The position numbers and the translations under genes are program-made. DNA of 64,000 bases from positions 1 to 64,000 of the forward strand of contig OY282369.1 of NCBI GenBank assembly GCA_958295735.1, written 5' to 3'. Within the stretch, counting starts at the first letter, position 1. Each line of letters opens with the position of its first letter. Source of the stretch: an uncultured Candidatus Cenarchaeum sp. (GTDB lineage: Archaea; Thermoproteota; Nitrososphaeria; Nitrososphaerales; Nitrosopumilaceae). The notes below the pieces were generated by a model. The model saw nothing but the letters and a program-made list of their open reading frames with translations. It was not told the DNA's origin and made no database searches. This document shows positions 45,651 through 55,873 of this stretch, piece by piece.

Positions 45651-47657
45651 ATGGCGGCGTACGCGATGACCATCTCCAGGAACACCATAGACAAGCTCGG
45701 CGTCAAGCTGTACGACAAGGTGTCGGACGTCATAGCGGAGCTCATCTCCAACGCGTACGACGCCGATGCCGAGAACGTGACGGTGAGCGTCCCAATAGGA
45801 AAGGTGCTGGCCTACAGCAAGGACGGCGAGATCCGGGATCGCGGGCACAAGATAACCATAGAGGACGACGGGCACGGCATGGATCCCGACGAAGCCAACA
45901 GGTTTTACCTGAAAGTCGGGACGGATCGAAGGACGGACGGGCGCCGCGGACGCGGGGGGGCCAGATCCCCGCAGAAGAAGCGGGCCGTCATGGGCAGGAA
46001 GGGGATAGGAAAGCTTTCGTCGTTCGGGATATGCAAAAAGATCGAGGTCTGGTCGGCCGGGGGCCCCAGGTGGAAAGACGGGTACAGGATATCGCATTTT
46101 ACGATGTGCTACGACGACATACTGCAGGACACCGATGCCGATTACGAGCCAATGCGGGGCAGCCAGGACCGCTGCTGGTCGGAGACGGCGGGAACGAGGG
46201 TAACAATGTCCGACTTCCTCACCAGGAGGATACCAGACATGGACGTATTCGCGCGCCAGATCACCAGGAAATTCAGCCTGGGGCTGCCCGACTTCCAAAT
46301 CGCGGTGCGCGACACGGCATCCGGGCGGAGGATCGGCATCGCGGACATGAAGATAGACATAGCGGACGGCACGAAGATCACGCTGGACGAGGATCTCGAC
46401 GCCGGCGGCCAAAAGCTTCACGTCGGGGGATGGGTTGCGTATTCCAAGCATCCGTACAAAAACGAGGAGGTGGCGGGAATCCGGATCTACGCGCGGGGAA
46501 AGCTGGCCGCCGTGACCCGGGACTTCGGACACGGGGCGGGGTTTACGGGCGAGCACAGCATACGATCATACCTCGTGGGCGAGATACACGCTGACTGGCT
46601 CGACACGGAAGAGGATCTGGTAGCCAGCGACAGGCAGGACATACTGTGGTCGTCCGACAAGGGCGAGGAATTCAAGGCGTGGGGGCAGAAGGTCGTGGGA
46701 CGTCTGGGGCGAAACGCCGAAAAAACCGTGCGCGACACGACATACCGCATGTTCGCGGACAAGTCGAATTTCGAGCAGGCTGCCAGGGAGCGGTTCAAGG
46801 ACAAGGAAGTCTACGAGGCCGCAATAAACTTGGGAAAAGCGGTCGGAAGAATCGCCGACAGGGGCATGCTGGACAATCCCGAGTATGTAGACGGCCTGCT
46901 GGAACTGATCTTGGCCGTTGCGCCAAGCAAGATGCTGGTGGAAAAACTCGCTTTTATAGCAAACGAGGCAAACCCGCACGCCCTCAAGATCATGTCGTCG
47001 CTTTTTGGCGATGCCAAAATCGCCGAAATGGCGTGGATGGGCCAAGTTGCGGACGTCAGGGTGCGAACTCTGAATAGGCTCACGAGCGCGATAAGGGATG
47101 ATCCAGATCCCGCCGAGAACGAGATGCACAGGATACTGGAAGAGGCCCCGTGGCTGATCAACCCGCGGTGGACCATACTGCAGTCGAACCAAACCTTGGA
47201 AAATTTCAGGGAGGCGTTCCAGGCATGGTACAGGAAAAAACACGGCGTCAAGATCGTAACAACCGCGATAAATAGCGCGAACAGGAGGCCCGACTTCGTT
47301 CTGATGTCAGCATCCAACGTGATCGAGGTGGTCGAGATCAAGAAACCCAAGCATGTTTTGGGAGACGAAGAAATGGAAAGGCTCAACGCGTACGTGGATG
47401 CGATAGACGAGTTCATGTCAGTCCACCAAGTGATTCCTAATGTTGCCAAGTGTCATGTAACGCTTGTTTGCGACGGCGAGAACCTCAAGGGCACCAAGAA
47501 AGGCGCATATACCAACTTGGTTAATCAAAGACAGTTGACTCAAATTACGTGGGAGGAGCTTTTGGTAGGAGCCAAAAATTCCCACGAGGACTTTCTCCGC
47601 TTCAACAGCAGGCGAGGAAACCGCGCAGATCCGACGCGGGGCAGCGACCGGCCATAG
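45651..47657 (+). CDS. GHKL ATPase-PD-(D/E)XK nuclease fusion, copy B1 (intact)
   Basis: A 668-residue protein with the same plan as the pair at 1216-6233 but clearly divergent. N-box ELISNAYDAD (30-39), G1 box DDGHGM (71-76) and GRKGIGK (114-120) define a GHKL ATPase. The middle includes RQDILWSSDKG. The C-terminal nuclease core reads RPDFVLMSASNVIEVVEIKK, with D548, E562 and K564: the same D-x13-E-x-K spacing as in copy A2, preceded by APWLINPRW, which parallels LWLLDPSW there. After it come NVAKCHVTLVCDG and ITWEELLVGAKNSHEDFLRF. It starts at ATG 45651. Defence function is inferred from fold combination and neighbours. Confidence 0.85.
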   Translation: MAAYAMTISRNTIDKLGVKLYDKVSDVIAELISNAYDADAENVTVSVPIGKVLAYSKDGEIRDRGHKITIEDDGHGMDPDEANRFYLKVGTDRRTDGRRGRGGARSPQKKRAVMGRKGIGKLSSFGICKKIEVWSAGGPRWKDGYRISHFTMCYDDILQDTDADYEPMRGSQDRCWSETAGTRVTMSDFLTRRIPDMDVFARQITRKFSLGLPDFQIAVRDTASGRRIGIADMKIDIADGTKITLDEDLDAGGQKLHVGGWVAYSKHPYKNEEVAGIRIYARGKLAAVTRDFGHGAGFTGEHSIRSYLVGEIHADWLDTEEDLVASDRQDILWSSDKGEEFKAWGQKVVGRLGRNAEKTVRDTTYRMFADKSNFEQAARERFKDKEVYEAAINLGKAVGRIADRGMLDNPEYVDGLLELILAVAPSKMLVEKLAFIANEANPHALKIMSSLFGDAKIAEMAWMGQVADVRVRTLNRLTSAIRDDPDPAENEMHRILEEAPWLINPRWTILQSNQTLENFREAFQAWYRKKHGVKIVTTAINSANRRPDFVLMSASNVIEVVEIKKPKHVLGDEEMERLNAYVDAIDEFMSVHQVIPNVAKCHVTLVCDGENLKGTKKGAYTNLVNQRQLTQITWEELLVGAKNSHEDFLRFNSRRGNRADPTRGSDRP

Positions 47658-48165
47658 ACGGCGGCGTGGCCCGGCGCCTCGCGCTCCCCGGAAATTGGCC
47701 GGCAACCAAGGCCTGCGGCTTCCTGCCCCGCGCTTCCACGCCCTTTCCCGCGCGCGAAGGCGCGGAGGTCATGCGGCGGCCCGGGCCCCGCAGCCCCGCC
47801 CACGCACCCCGCAGAGCAGGCGGCGCTTCTGGCGCACGCTTCCAGCGCGGTTCCGCGGGCCGGCATTAGTTCGCTCACCCGCCAGCTTCCGGCGCGGACC
47901 GCGGCCCCGCGGATTTGCTCCTTGCCAGGTTTTCTCGCGGATTGCGCCAGACCGCGCACCATCCGGGAGGCGTCGGCAGATCCGCGGCGGCGGGGCGTTC
48001 AATCGGCCGCGCTCGCGGGCATTTCGGGGCGGCGCGGCGAGGCCGACAGGCCGCGGCACGGGCCCCGGTCCGCCCGCCGGATGCGCCCAAACGGCCGGCC
48101 GGCCGGCCCCGCACGCGGCGCGGTGGGGGGAACCGGCAGGTCCGCGCCGGCCGCGGGCGTCACGG
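47658..48165. other. Spacer between GHKL-nuclease copies B1 and B2
   Basis: About 500 bp of GC-rich DNA. The second half (from about 47930) is duplicated at 43240-43468, showing that the unit copied in this tandem duplication included at least 220 bp of upstream DNA. No gene is supportable. Confidence 0.6.
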
Positions 48166-50929
48166 TTAATATGCCCGGCGGCGCGCACGCGGCCATGGCG
48201 GCGTACGCGATGACCGTCTCCAGGAACACCGTGGACAAGCTCGGCGTCAACCTGTACGACGGGGTGTCGGACGTCGTGGCGGAACTCGTCTCCAACGCGT
48301 ACGATGCCGATGCCGAGAACGTGACGGTGCGCGCCCCGATGGGGGAGGCGCTGGCCTACAACAAGGACGGCGAGATCCGGGATCGCGGGCACGAGATAAC
48401 CGTGGAGGACGACGGGCACGGCATGGATCCCGGCGAGGCCGACGGGTTCTACCTGGAGGTCGGGACGGATCGGAGGACGGACGGGCGCCGCGGGCGCGGG
48501 GGAGCCAGATCCCCGAAGAAGGGGAGGGCCGTCATGGGCAGGAAGGGGATAGGAAAGCTCGCGCCGTTCGGGATATGCAGAAAGATCGAGGTCCGGTCGG
48601 CCGGGGGCCCCAAGGGGGAAAACGGGTACAGGGTTTCGCATTTTACCATGCGTTACGGCGACATGCCGAAAGGCGCCGATGCTGATTACGAGCCAGTGCC
48701 GGGCAGCGAAGACCGCCGCTGGTCAAGGACGCCCGGAACGAGGATAACGATGTCGGACTTTCTCGCCAGGAAGGTCCCCGACGGCGACGCGTTCGCGCGC
48801 CAAATCGGCAGGAAATTCAGCCTCGGAATGCCCGACTTCCGGATCTCCGCGCACGACGCGGCGTCCGGGCGGAAGTTCGGCATCGCGGGCACGGAGGTAG
48901 ACGTCGCCGACGGCACGAAAATCGCCCTGGACGAGCGGATCGACGCGGGGGGCCAAAAGCTCCGCGTCGCGGGGTGGGTCGCGTATTCCGAGCATCCGTA
49001 CGAGAACGAGGAGGTGGCCGGAGTCCGCATCTACGCGCGTGGAAGGCTGGCGGCCGCGACCCGGGACTTCGGGCGCGGGGCCGGGTTCGCGGGCGAGCAC
49101 GGCATCCGGTCACGCCTCGTGGGCGAGATGCACGCGGACTGGCTCGACGCCGAGGAGGATCTGATAGCCAGCGGCAGGCGGGACGTGCTGTGGTCGTCGG
49201 ACAGGGGCGAGGCGTTCAGGGAGTGGGGGCGGGAGGTCGTGGGGCGGCTCGGGAGAAGCGCCGAAAAGGCCGTGCGCGACGCCGCATACCGCGCGTTCGC
49301 GGACAAGTCGGACTTCGAGCGGGCGGCCGGGGAGCGGTTCAGGGACGAGAAAGTCGCGGAGGCGGCGGTCAGCGCGGGGAAGGCGGTCGGGAGGATCGCC
49401 GACAGGGACGCGCTGGACAATCCCGAGCACGCGGCCGGCCTGCAGGAGCTGATCCTGGCGGCCGCGCCGAGCAGGATGCTGGTGGAGAAACTCGCGCTCG
49501 TGGCGAGCGAGGCTGGCCCGCGCGCCGTCGGGAACATGTCGCGGCTTTTCGCCGACGCCAGAATCGCCGAAATTGCGCAGATGGGCCAGGTTGCGGACGC
49601 GAGGCTGGGCGCTTTGGGGAGGCTCGCGGACGCGGCGGGGGAGAATCACGGTTCCGCCGAGATCGAGGTGTGGAGGATGCTGGAAGAGGCCCCGTGGATG
49701 ATCAACCCGCGGTGGACCGTGCTGGAGTCAAGCCGAACCTTGGAGAACTTCAGGGATGTGTTTCAATCATGGTACAGAAAAAAACACGGCGTCGAGATCG
49801 TGACGACCGCCGCAAACGGCGCAGGCAAAAGGCCCGACTTTGTCCTGATGTCGGCATCCAACACGATCGAGGTGGTTGAAATCAAAAAACCCAAGCACGT
49901 TTTGGGAAACGAAGATGTAGAAACGCTCATCGGGTACGTAGATGCAATAGACGAGTTCATGCCGCACCACAGGGAGGCGGATAACATTGCCAAGTGCCAC
50001 GTAACGCTCATTTGCGACGGCAGGAACTTCGCGGGTGCCAAGAAACGCGCATACAACAACCTGGTTAGTGAAAAGGTACACACTTACCTCCCCCCCCCCT
50101 CCCGCCGCGACTTGGCCGCCCGGGCGGGCCCGCGCGCCGCGCAAGCTTAGGCTGGCCTAAGGGTCGATTTGTATAATTGTGGCGGGTTTGGGCCTGCCGG
50201 CATGGCGGAATCCGGGGCGGCGCTGCTGCGCAAGGAACTGGCGGCCGCGTTGGAAAAGATCGCCGGGCTGGAAGCCGAGGCCGCGGAGCGGGCGGCCGAG
50301 ATCGCGATGCTGAAGGCCAAGTCCACGGAGCAGGCGCTGCTGCGCAAGGAACTGGCGGCCGCGTTGGAAAAGATCGCCGGGCTGGAAGCCGAGAACTCCG
50401 GGCTGAAGGCCAAGGCCGCCGAGCAGGCGGTCAGGCTTGCCGTGTGCGACGGCCCGAACGCGCCCTCGTCGTCCCTCACCACGTACGGCCCCCGGCGGAA
50501 CGCCTGGCGCAAGGAGCGGGGCTACAAGGGGAGCGACGGGGCCGGATCCGACGGCAAGCCCGCTCCGGACGGCGGCGCCCCGCGCAAGATGGGCCCGCCC
50601 CAAGGGCACAAGGGCGTCTCGCACTGCAACAAGCCCGAGTTCACCATGAAGTGCGGGATCCTGACGTGCCCCGTGTGCTGCGGCCCCCTGGAGAAGTTCG
50701 ACAGGTGGCGAAAGCTGGTCAACGACTTCGATCAGTTCTGGCGCGTGGTCACCGCGATGATCGAGGTGGAGACGGGCTGGTGCGGCAGGTGCGAGAAGTA
50801 CTACGAGGCCCAGGCGCCGTTTCCGAAGGGCACCTCGTGCGGCCCGAGGGCGCTCGGCCTCATAATGGCGCTGTTCGAGATGGGCTGCACGGACGCGAGG
50901 ATCGCCGGCTTTATCGAGTCCACGTTCTA

Positions 50930-52229
50930 TAGCCGCGTAAATAAGTAACTGAGCTAATCGCGGGCGTTCATTCGGGTTGTTTTTGCGGACGCGGCGCGCC
51001 GGCACGCGCGGGGCCCGACCGCGCGCGGCGCCGTCAGATGATCTTCGCGACGGGCTCCCTGAACAGAAACCGCGTGACGTCCAGGTGGAACCGGTGCGTC
51101 CTCAGGTATTCCATCGACTTCGCGATCCTCGCGTCCACCGTCGGGTAGACCTGGTGCGCGTGCGGCTGCCGCTTGAGCGTGTTCCAGCAGGATTCGACCG
51201 GGTTGAGTTCGGGCCACCCGGTGGGGAAGTACCCGATGCGCACGAGTCCCTCGTTGTCCTTTACGAACTCGTTCGTGCCGATCGATCGGTGCGGCGTCGC
51301 CCTGTCCACGAGCAGCGCCGCCGGGCCGTGCCGTGCCGTCACGCGCCTGAAGAACTTGATCGTCGTCTCCGTGTCGAACCTCTGCGCGTTCATGAACACC
51401 TGGTCGCCGTTCATGGACAGCGCCCCGAAGATCATCCTGCGCGTGTGGTTCCCCGTGTACCACTCGTAGGCCCGCTTCCCGACCAGCGTCCACAAGCTCC
51501 GCCTGGGCTGGTAGTCGTGCAGCAGGCTGCTCTCGTCCACCACGAACGGCAGAAATCCGTCGTTTTCCGCCTTTTGGAGCCAATGTTTCAGCCATTTTTG
51601 CCACTTTGCTACGTTTTCGACCGACTCCCTCCTGGCGTGCACCGGCTCGGGGACCTTGGGGGAATAGCCGCCGTCGCGCAGCTTGCGGCGCACCGCCCCC
51701 TCGCTGTACGCGATGCCGGTCTTCTCCTTCACCTTCTCCGCGAGCAGCTTCGGGAACCTGGACAGCGTGTCCCCCTCTTCCATGAATTCGGTGAGCTTCC
51801 GGTTTGTTATCTTGGGCGGGCGGCCGGGGCGGGGGCGATCGCTAAGGCCCTTGAGCCCTTCCCGCAGGTAGCGCTCGTGCCACGCCCTGATCGTGTTGTA
51901 CGACTTGTACATGATCCTCGCGACTTCCCTGTAGCTTTCCTTCTCGATCACGATCCTGCAGATTCCGTGGATCCTCGTCCTCTTGCGGGGATCCTTTTCC
52001 GTCGCGAGGGCGTGCATGAGCTCCGCGCGGGTCAGCATGCCGTGCCCTCGAAAACAATCTAAATGAACGTTCCGGATCGGCCGGGCGTTTTTTCCTAATT
52101 ATTGCGCAATTTGATCCCTCGCGACTAGGGGCGAGGCACCCGCGAAAAACGGCCCGAATCAGCCCCCAGACTAGCTCAATTACTTATTCCGCCGCCGAAG
52201 ACCAGCTCAGTTACTTATTTCCGTGGCTA
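50930..52229 (-). mobile_element. IS630-type insertion sequence, copy 1
   Basis: 1300 bp with inverted ends TAGCC-R-CG-K-AAATAAGTAACTGAGCT, duplicating the target dinucleotide TA (50928-50929 and 52230-52231), as expected for IS630/Tc1-mariner elements. The target is the IS66 transposase gene. Confidence 0.92.
51034..52038 (-). CDS. IS630-type DDE transposase, copy 1
   Basis: A 334-residue protein. The N-terminal helix-turn-helix region (SYREVARIMYKSYNTIRAWH, then LSDRPRPGRPPKI) is the winged-helix pair of IS630 proteins. The DDE core: PFVVDESSLL (first Asp), ALLVDRATPHRS (second), and GWPELNPVESCWNTLKR (the third acidic residue in the P-E-L-N-P-x-E signature). The start is ATG 52038. It differs from copy 2 at one position near the N-terminus (RKRTR versus RKVTR). 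Confidence 0.9.
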   Translation of the reverse strand: MLTRAELMHALATEKDPRKRTRIHGICRIVIEKESYREVARIMYKSYNTIRAWHERYLREGLKGLSDRPRPGRPPKITNRKLTEFMEEGDTLSRFPKLLAEKVKEKTGIAYSEGAVRRKLRDGGYSPKVPEPVHARRESVENVAKWQKWLKHWLQKAENDGFLPFVVDESSLLHDYQPRRSLWTLVGKRAYEWYTGNHTRRMIFGALSMNGDQVFMNAQRFDTETTIKFFRRVTARHGPAALLVDRATPHRSIGTNEFVKDNEGLVRIGYFPTGWPELNPVESCWNTLKRQPHAHQVYPTVDARIAKSMEYLRTHRFHLDVTRFLFREPVAKII

Positions 52230-53557
52230 TACTTCCGCATCTCGGAGGCGGCCGTGGCGAAGGCCCGGAGGGCCATGGCGGGCGCGTCGAAGAAGCAGCT
52301 GGAGGAGATCAAGTGGGCGTTCAGCGAGAGCATGTTCGTGCACATGGACGAGACCGGGTTCAAGATCGGCGTGCTGGGCAAGACCGGCTACGTCTGGGTG
52401 GCCGTCGTGGGCAACGCCGTGTGGGTGCACTTCGCGCCCACCCGGGGGGCGGCGGTCCTGAGGGAGCACTTCGGCTGGCTGTCCCGCAGGGCGGTGGTGG
52501 CCGACGGGCTGCCGGCGTACCGCGCGTGGTTCCAGCATCTGCAGAGATGCTGCAGGCACCTGCTCGCCAAGGGCGAGGCCGTCGCCGTGGACGGCGACCC
52601 GGGGGACGAGGCGAGGCACGACTGGATGCAGGGGTACTACCACAAGATACGCGGCATCAAGACGCTGGCGCCGTTCACCGTGACGTACCTGGCCAGGGAG
52701 TTCCACGACGCCGTGTCGGCGTACCCCGACGGCAAGCTGAAGACGCACCTCGCCAACGCCGAGCCGCACGTGCTCACGTTCATGGGATTCCGCGGCATGC
52801 CGCCCCACAACAACCCCGCCGAGCTCGCCATACGCGACCTCATAGTGACGCAGCGCAACGCGCACCACAAGATCTCCACGCCGGAGGGGCGCAAGGCGTT
52901 CTCCGAGCTGGTCACGATCGGGGGCACCGCCCGCATGAACGGCATGTTCCCGGGCAGGGCCTTCACCGAGATCGCCCGCAACTCCGACTGGAAAATGTTC
53001 GACCCCGGCCCGTGGGCCGGGCCCGACTGGTGCGTCTTCGATGACCCCGCATCCGGGCTGGTGCGCCCGCCCGGCTCCGCGGCGGGGCGGGCGCCGGCTC
53101 CGGCAGCGGCGTCCGCCTGACCGGCCCCAGCGGATCTGCCGGGCGCGCGCGGGCGGCGTCAGCCCGCGTCAGGCATCGGGACGGAGCGCCGTACCGGGGC
53201 GGCCGCGCGCCGAAAATGCCCCGAACCCGGCCGCGATCGCGCGGCGCCCGCCGATCGGGGCAGCCCGGGCGCGCGGGGGGCGGCGCCCGCCCGCCGAAGG
53301 ATCCCCGCTCCGGCCGCGATCGCGCGGCGCCCGCCGATCGGGGCAGGCCGGGCGCGCGGGGGGCGCCGGGAGGGGGGGGAGGTAAGTGTGTACGTGAAAA
53401 GCAGTTGACCCGGATTACGTGGGAGGAACTCCTGTCGGGTGCCAAAAACGCCCACGAGGACTTTCTCCGCCTCAACGGCAAACTTGGAAGCCGCGCGGGA
53501 CGGGCGCGGGGCGGCGGCCGGTCCGGCCCTCCCCAAGCGCGGGTTTTGAACGCGTGA

Positions 53558-54325
53558 GCGCGCGGCCGGGGGAGCATCGCGCGAACATCCACGCGGCCAA
53601 GCGTTCGGATCTCCGCGGCGGCGAAGCCGGGAGGACGACCCGCGCGCCGCGGCGGATCGCCGCCAAGGCGGAGATCCCGCGCGGAACGCCCGCGGAACCG
53701 GGCATCGGGGCGCGGAAGAGGCGCAGGTCGGCGCGCGGGCGGGCCGACTGCGCGCGCCGGGGGAAGAGACGAGGTTCAGGGCAGCCAAGTGCGCCGGGGG
53801 AAGAGGCGAGGTTCAGGGCAGCCAAGTGCGCCGGGGGAAAGGCGGGCGGCAACCCAACCGTCCCGCGGCCGGCGCCCTTTTTCGCGATGCTTCCCACGCA
53901 CGACTCGCGGAAGGCGGCCGCGTCGGCAGACGCCATGGCGGGGCGGGGGCGGGCCCGCCGTGGGCACGTTCGCGGCGCGCGGGGCGCTCCCGGCAACTGC
54001 CGGATCGGCGGCGCGCGCGCGGGCCGCGGGCGGCGCGGGGACCGCCCGGATGCCCGCCGCGCCCGTGACCGCCTCGCCGGAGGCCGCGCCGGGGCGGAGC
54101 CTCCGCGGGGAGCCGCCGCGCCCTGAAGCAGCGGCGCGCGGGCCGCGGCATCGGGGCGGCGCGGCGACGCCCCTCAGGGGCGGGACCTTCCGGCAGCCCC
54201 GCGCCCGTGCCGCGACGTCAGGGCGCCTCCAAAAAAACGCCGCGGCGCGCCGGCTCCGCGGGCGCGGGACGGCGCTTGCCGCGCCCGCCGGAGGATTTCC
54301 GGCGCCGCCGCGGCGCACGCCGACG
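53558..54325. other. GC-rich spacer with a 37-bp repeat
   Basis: About 770 bp without a supportable gene. It includes the tandem repeat listed separately and extremely GC-rich sequence. The downstream end adjoins the stop of the minus-strand pair. Confidence 0.55.
53754..53840. repeat. 37-bp tandem repeat, two and a third units
   Basis: GCGCCGGGGGAAGAG and the following GACGAGGTTCAGGGCAGCC recur with a period of 37 bp at 53754, 53791 and (partly) 53828. Confidence 0.8.
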
Positions 54326-55039
54326 TCAGGGCGATTCCTGCGCGCTTACCAGCACGCCCCTGATGCACGCGGAGGGGAAGTTGAACAGATCGAATATGCC
54401 GATGCATGCATCGACGGCGAGCTCGTCGCGTTCCAGCCACAGCTCGTAGGGGGTTTTCACCGCTCTGACCACCTCGATCGGGTCCGTGCGGCAGTTGTGC
54501 CGCTCCAAGGCGGGCAGGGGGCCGTCAAACTTTAAGATGCGGCCGCTCGTGCCGTGCAGCCTGATCAGGATCCCCACGCGATCCCCGAAGACGCCCCTGG
54601 ATGCGAGCCTGGACGCGAACAGGAATATCTCGGTCAGCTGGTGTATCGTGGACCTGAAGTCGAGGAACGGGGGATCGGGCCGGGGATTCTGCCGCGCATA
54701 GTCCCACGGGACGAACGGGGGCGGGGCATCGTCCCACCTGTCCTCCGGCATCCCCAAGTGGTGGACGAACAGGCCGCCGCGGTGAAACCTGAACGTGGAC
54801 AGGTAGAACACGTAGTGCATGGATGACTCTAGGCGCGCATCCACGATTTTGTAATCGCTGAACCGCGTCTTCTTCAAGAACGGGTAGGGCATACCACGGC
54901 GCTGCACCTGGCTGTCCTCGATCAGGCGCACCAGCTCGCCGAACGTGGCGTTTTTCCCGTCGGGCCGGTCGGCCCGCGGCCTCAGCACGATCTCCCAGTA
55001 GCCGCGTTCTTTGATTTTCTTCATCACCTCGGTTCTCAA
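54326..55039 (-). CDS. Unknown protein coupled to an AlbA_2/Schlafen-type gene
   Basis: A 237-residue soluble protein of no family I recognise. Features: basic start MRTEVMKKIKERGYWEIVLRP, GKNATFGELVRLIEDSQVQR, an aromatic stretch ESSMHYVFYLSTFRFHRGGL with LFVHHLGMPEDRW, then FRSTIHQLTEIFLFASRLAS and ERDELAVDACIGIFDLFNFP. TTG 55039 overlaps the upstream TGA as TTGA and has GGAGGG just before it, so it is preferred; ATG 55024 is the alternative. Tight coupling makes it the dedicated partner of the AlbA_2 protein. Confidence 0.7.
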   Translation of the reverse strand: MRTEVMKKIKERGYWEIVLRPRADRPDGKNATFGELVRLIEDSQVQRRGMPYPFLKKTRFSDYKIVDARLESSMHYVFYLSTFRFHRGGLFVHHLGMPEDRWDDAPPPFVPWDYARQNPRPDPPFLDFRSTIHQLTEIFLFASRLASRGVFGDRVGILIRLHGTSGRILKFDGPLPALERHNCRTDPIEVVRAVKTPYELWLERDELAVDACIGIFDLFNFPSACIRGVLVSAQESP

Positions 55040-55620
55040 GATTCCCTCCCCTCCCCGAACGCGTCTTCGCGTGCACGGTTGTACGATTTGAACCTCCCGA
55101 GTTGCCTGAGAATTCCCTTGTCGGTGGCGTCGTCCATGACCTCCCCGAATTCTGCGGCCGACGGGACCGCGACGCTCTCGGCCACGCGCCGGGGCCTCAC
55201 GCACATCTGGCCGGCGCGTATGCCGCTCGCGCCCTTCTTGAAGGTGACGGGCACGTCGGCAAACTCGCAAATCTGGATCGCAACAAAGTGTCTTTCGCCG
55301 TCAGAAAACTCCCGGACGTCTGCATCTATGTGAGGATCGGCGTGAGCGTTCAGAAACTTGGCTACGGCGTCTTTTTTGCAGGTGGCGCTGTCATCTTTGG
55401 AAAGGCCGGCGGGGAAGAATTTGTTTGCGGAGGCGGCCTCTTTGACTCCGATTATGATGTACCCGCCGGCCGCGAGATTGGCCATGGCTGAGGCCGCTTT
55501 TGTGATCTGCAGTTTTAGGCCTTTCCATGGCAGGCCTTCCTTGTATTCAAGATCGCGCATTTCCGAGATCTGGTTCGCCATCAGGTAATTCCACGGCGCA
55601 TCCATGTTAGCAAACAACAC
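55036..55620 (-). CDS. AlbA_2 (Schlafen-type) putative nucleic-acid-binding protein
   Basis: A 194-residue protein built on the AlbA_2/Schlafen fold: RDLEYKEGLPW then LQITKAASAMANLAAGGYII and IGVKEAASANKFFPAG, the family's E-x-K, A-x-A-N-x-x-G-G-x-I-I-I-G-V pattern. Later FVAIQICEFADVPVTFKKG and MCVRPRRVAESV match the usual end of the domain. These domains bind or cleave RNA/DNA and occur in several defence genes; no ATPase is fused here. GTG 55620 lies 20-27 bp below TTTAAAT (55640-55647); ATG 55605 is the alternative. First gene of the pair. Confidence 0.78.
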   Translation of the reverse strand: MLFANMDAPWNYLMANQISEMRDLEYKEGLPWKGLKLQITKAASAMANLAAGGYIIIGVKEAASANKFFPAGLSKDDSATCKKDAVAKFLNAHADPHIDADVREFSDGERHFVAIQICEFADVPVTFKKGASGIRAGQMCVRPRRVAESVAVPSAAEFGEVMDDATDKGILRQLGRFKSYNRAREDAFGEGRES

Positions 55621-55639
55621 TCAGTTGTCTACGTACACT

Positions 55640-55647
55640 GATTTAAA
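55640..55647 (-). promoter_or_regulatory. TATA box of the AlbA_2 pair
   Basis: GTTTAAAT on the minus strand, set at the archaeal distance from GTG 55620. Confidence 0.55.
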
Positions 55648-55873
55648 CACAGCGAATAAAGCAAGGCGCGAGGCAGGCTTTCTTCGCCGGGCGCGGATCC
55701 GGGGCGCGCGGCCCCGCGCCCGGATCGGCAGGGGCGCCCCGCCCGGCCGGCCGGCCGGCCGGGAAAAGCGCGCCCGCGGCGGCCCGCGCGGGGGAGGGGC
55801 GGGCCCGGCCCCGGGGCCCAAGCGGCGCGGATCTCCAAGTCGGTATTTATGGCAGCGGCGGCGGCCCCTTGCC

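Larger units (their letters stand above)
50202..53120 (+). pseudogene. IS66-type transposase, copy 3, interrupted by IS630-type element
   Basis: Joining 50202-50929 to 52232-53120 gives 538 residues, exactly the 576 of copies 1 and 2 minus one 38-residue coiled-coil repeat. The break is in FIESTFYFRISEAAVAK, before the catalytic core, so this copy cannot be autonomous. Confidence 0.9.
50076..53393 (+). mobile_element. IS66-type insertion sequence, copy 3, carrying a nested IS630-type element
   Basis: Termini GTACACACTTACC (50076) and inverse (to 53393). The 8-bp direct repeat GTGAAAAG flanks it (50068-50075 and 53394-53401). Without the nested 1300-bp element it is about 117 bp shorter than copies 1 and 2, mainly one 114-bp coiled-coil repeat unit. 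The terminal homopolymers are also shorter (C10 and G8). Confidence 0.93.
48195..53557 (+). pseudogene. GHKL ATPase-PD-(D/E)XK nuclease, copy B2, split by IS66 copy 3
   Basis: This paralogue of B1 starts at ATG 48195 below TTAATAT (48166-48172). It carries ELVSNAYDAD, DDGHGM, GRKGIGK and the nuclease core RPDFVLMSASNTIEVVEIKK. At 50075 it is cut by IS66 copy 3; the last 52 codons resume at 53402 (QLTRITWEELLSGAKNAHED). Joining 48195-50075 to 53402-53557 gives an open frame of 678 residues. The truncated product would lose only the end after the nuclease core and gain VHTYLPPPS-like residues from the element, so it may still be made. Confidence 0.85.
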
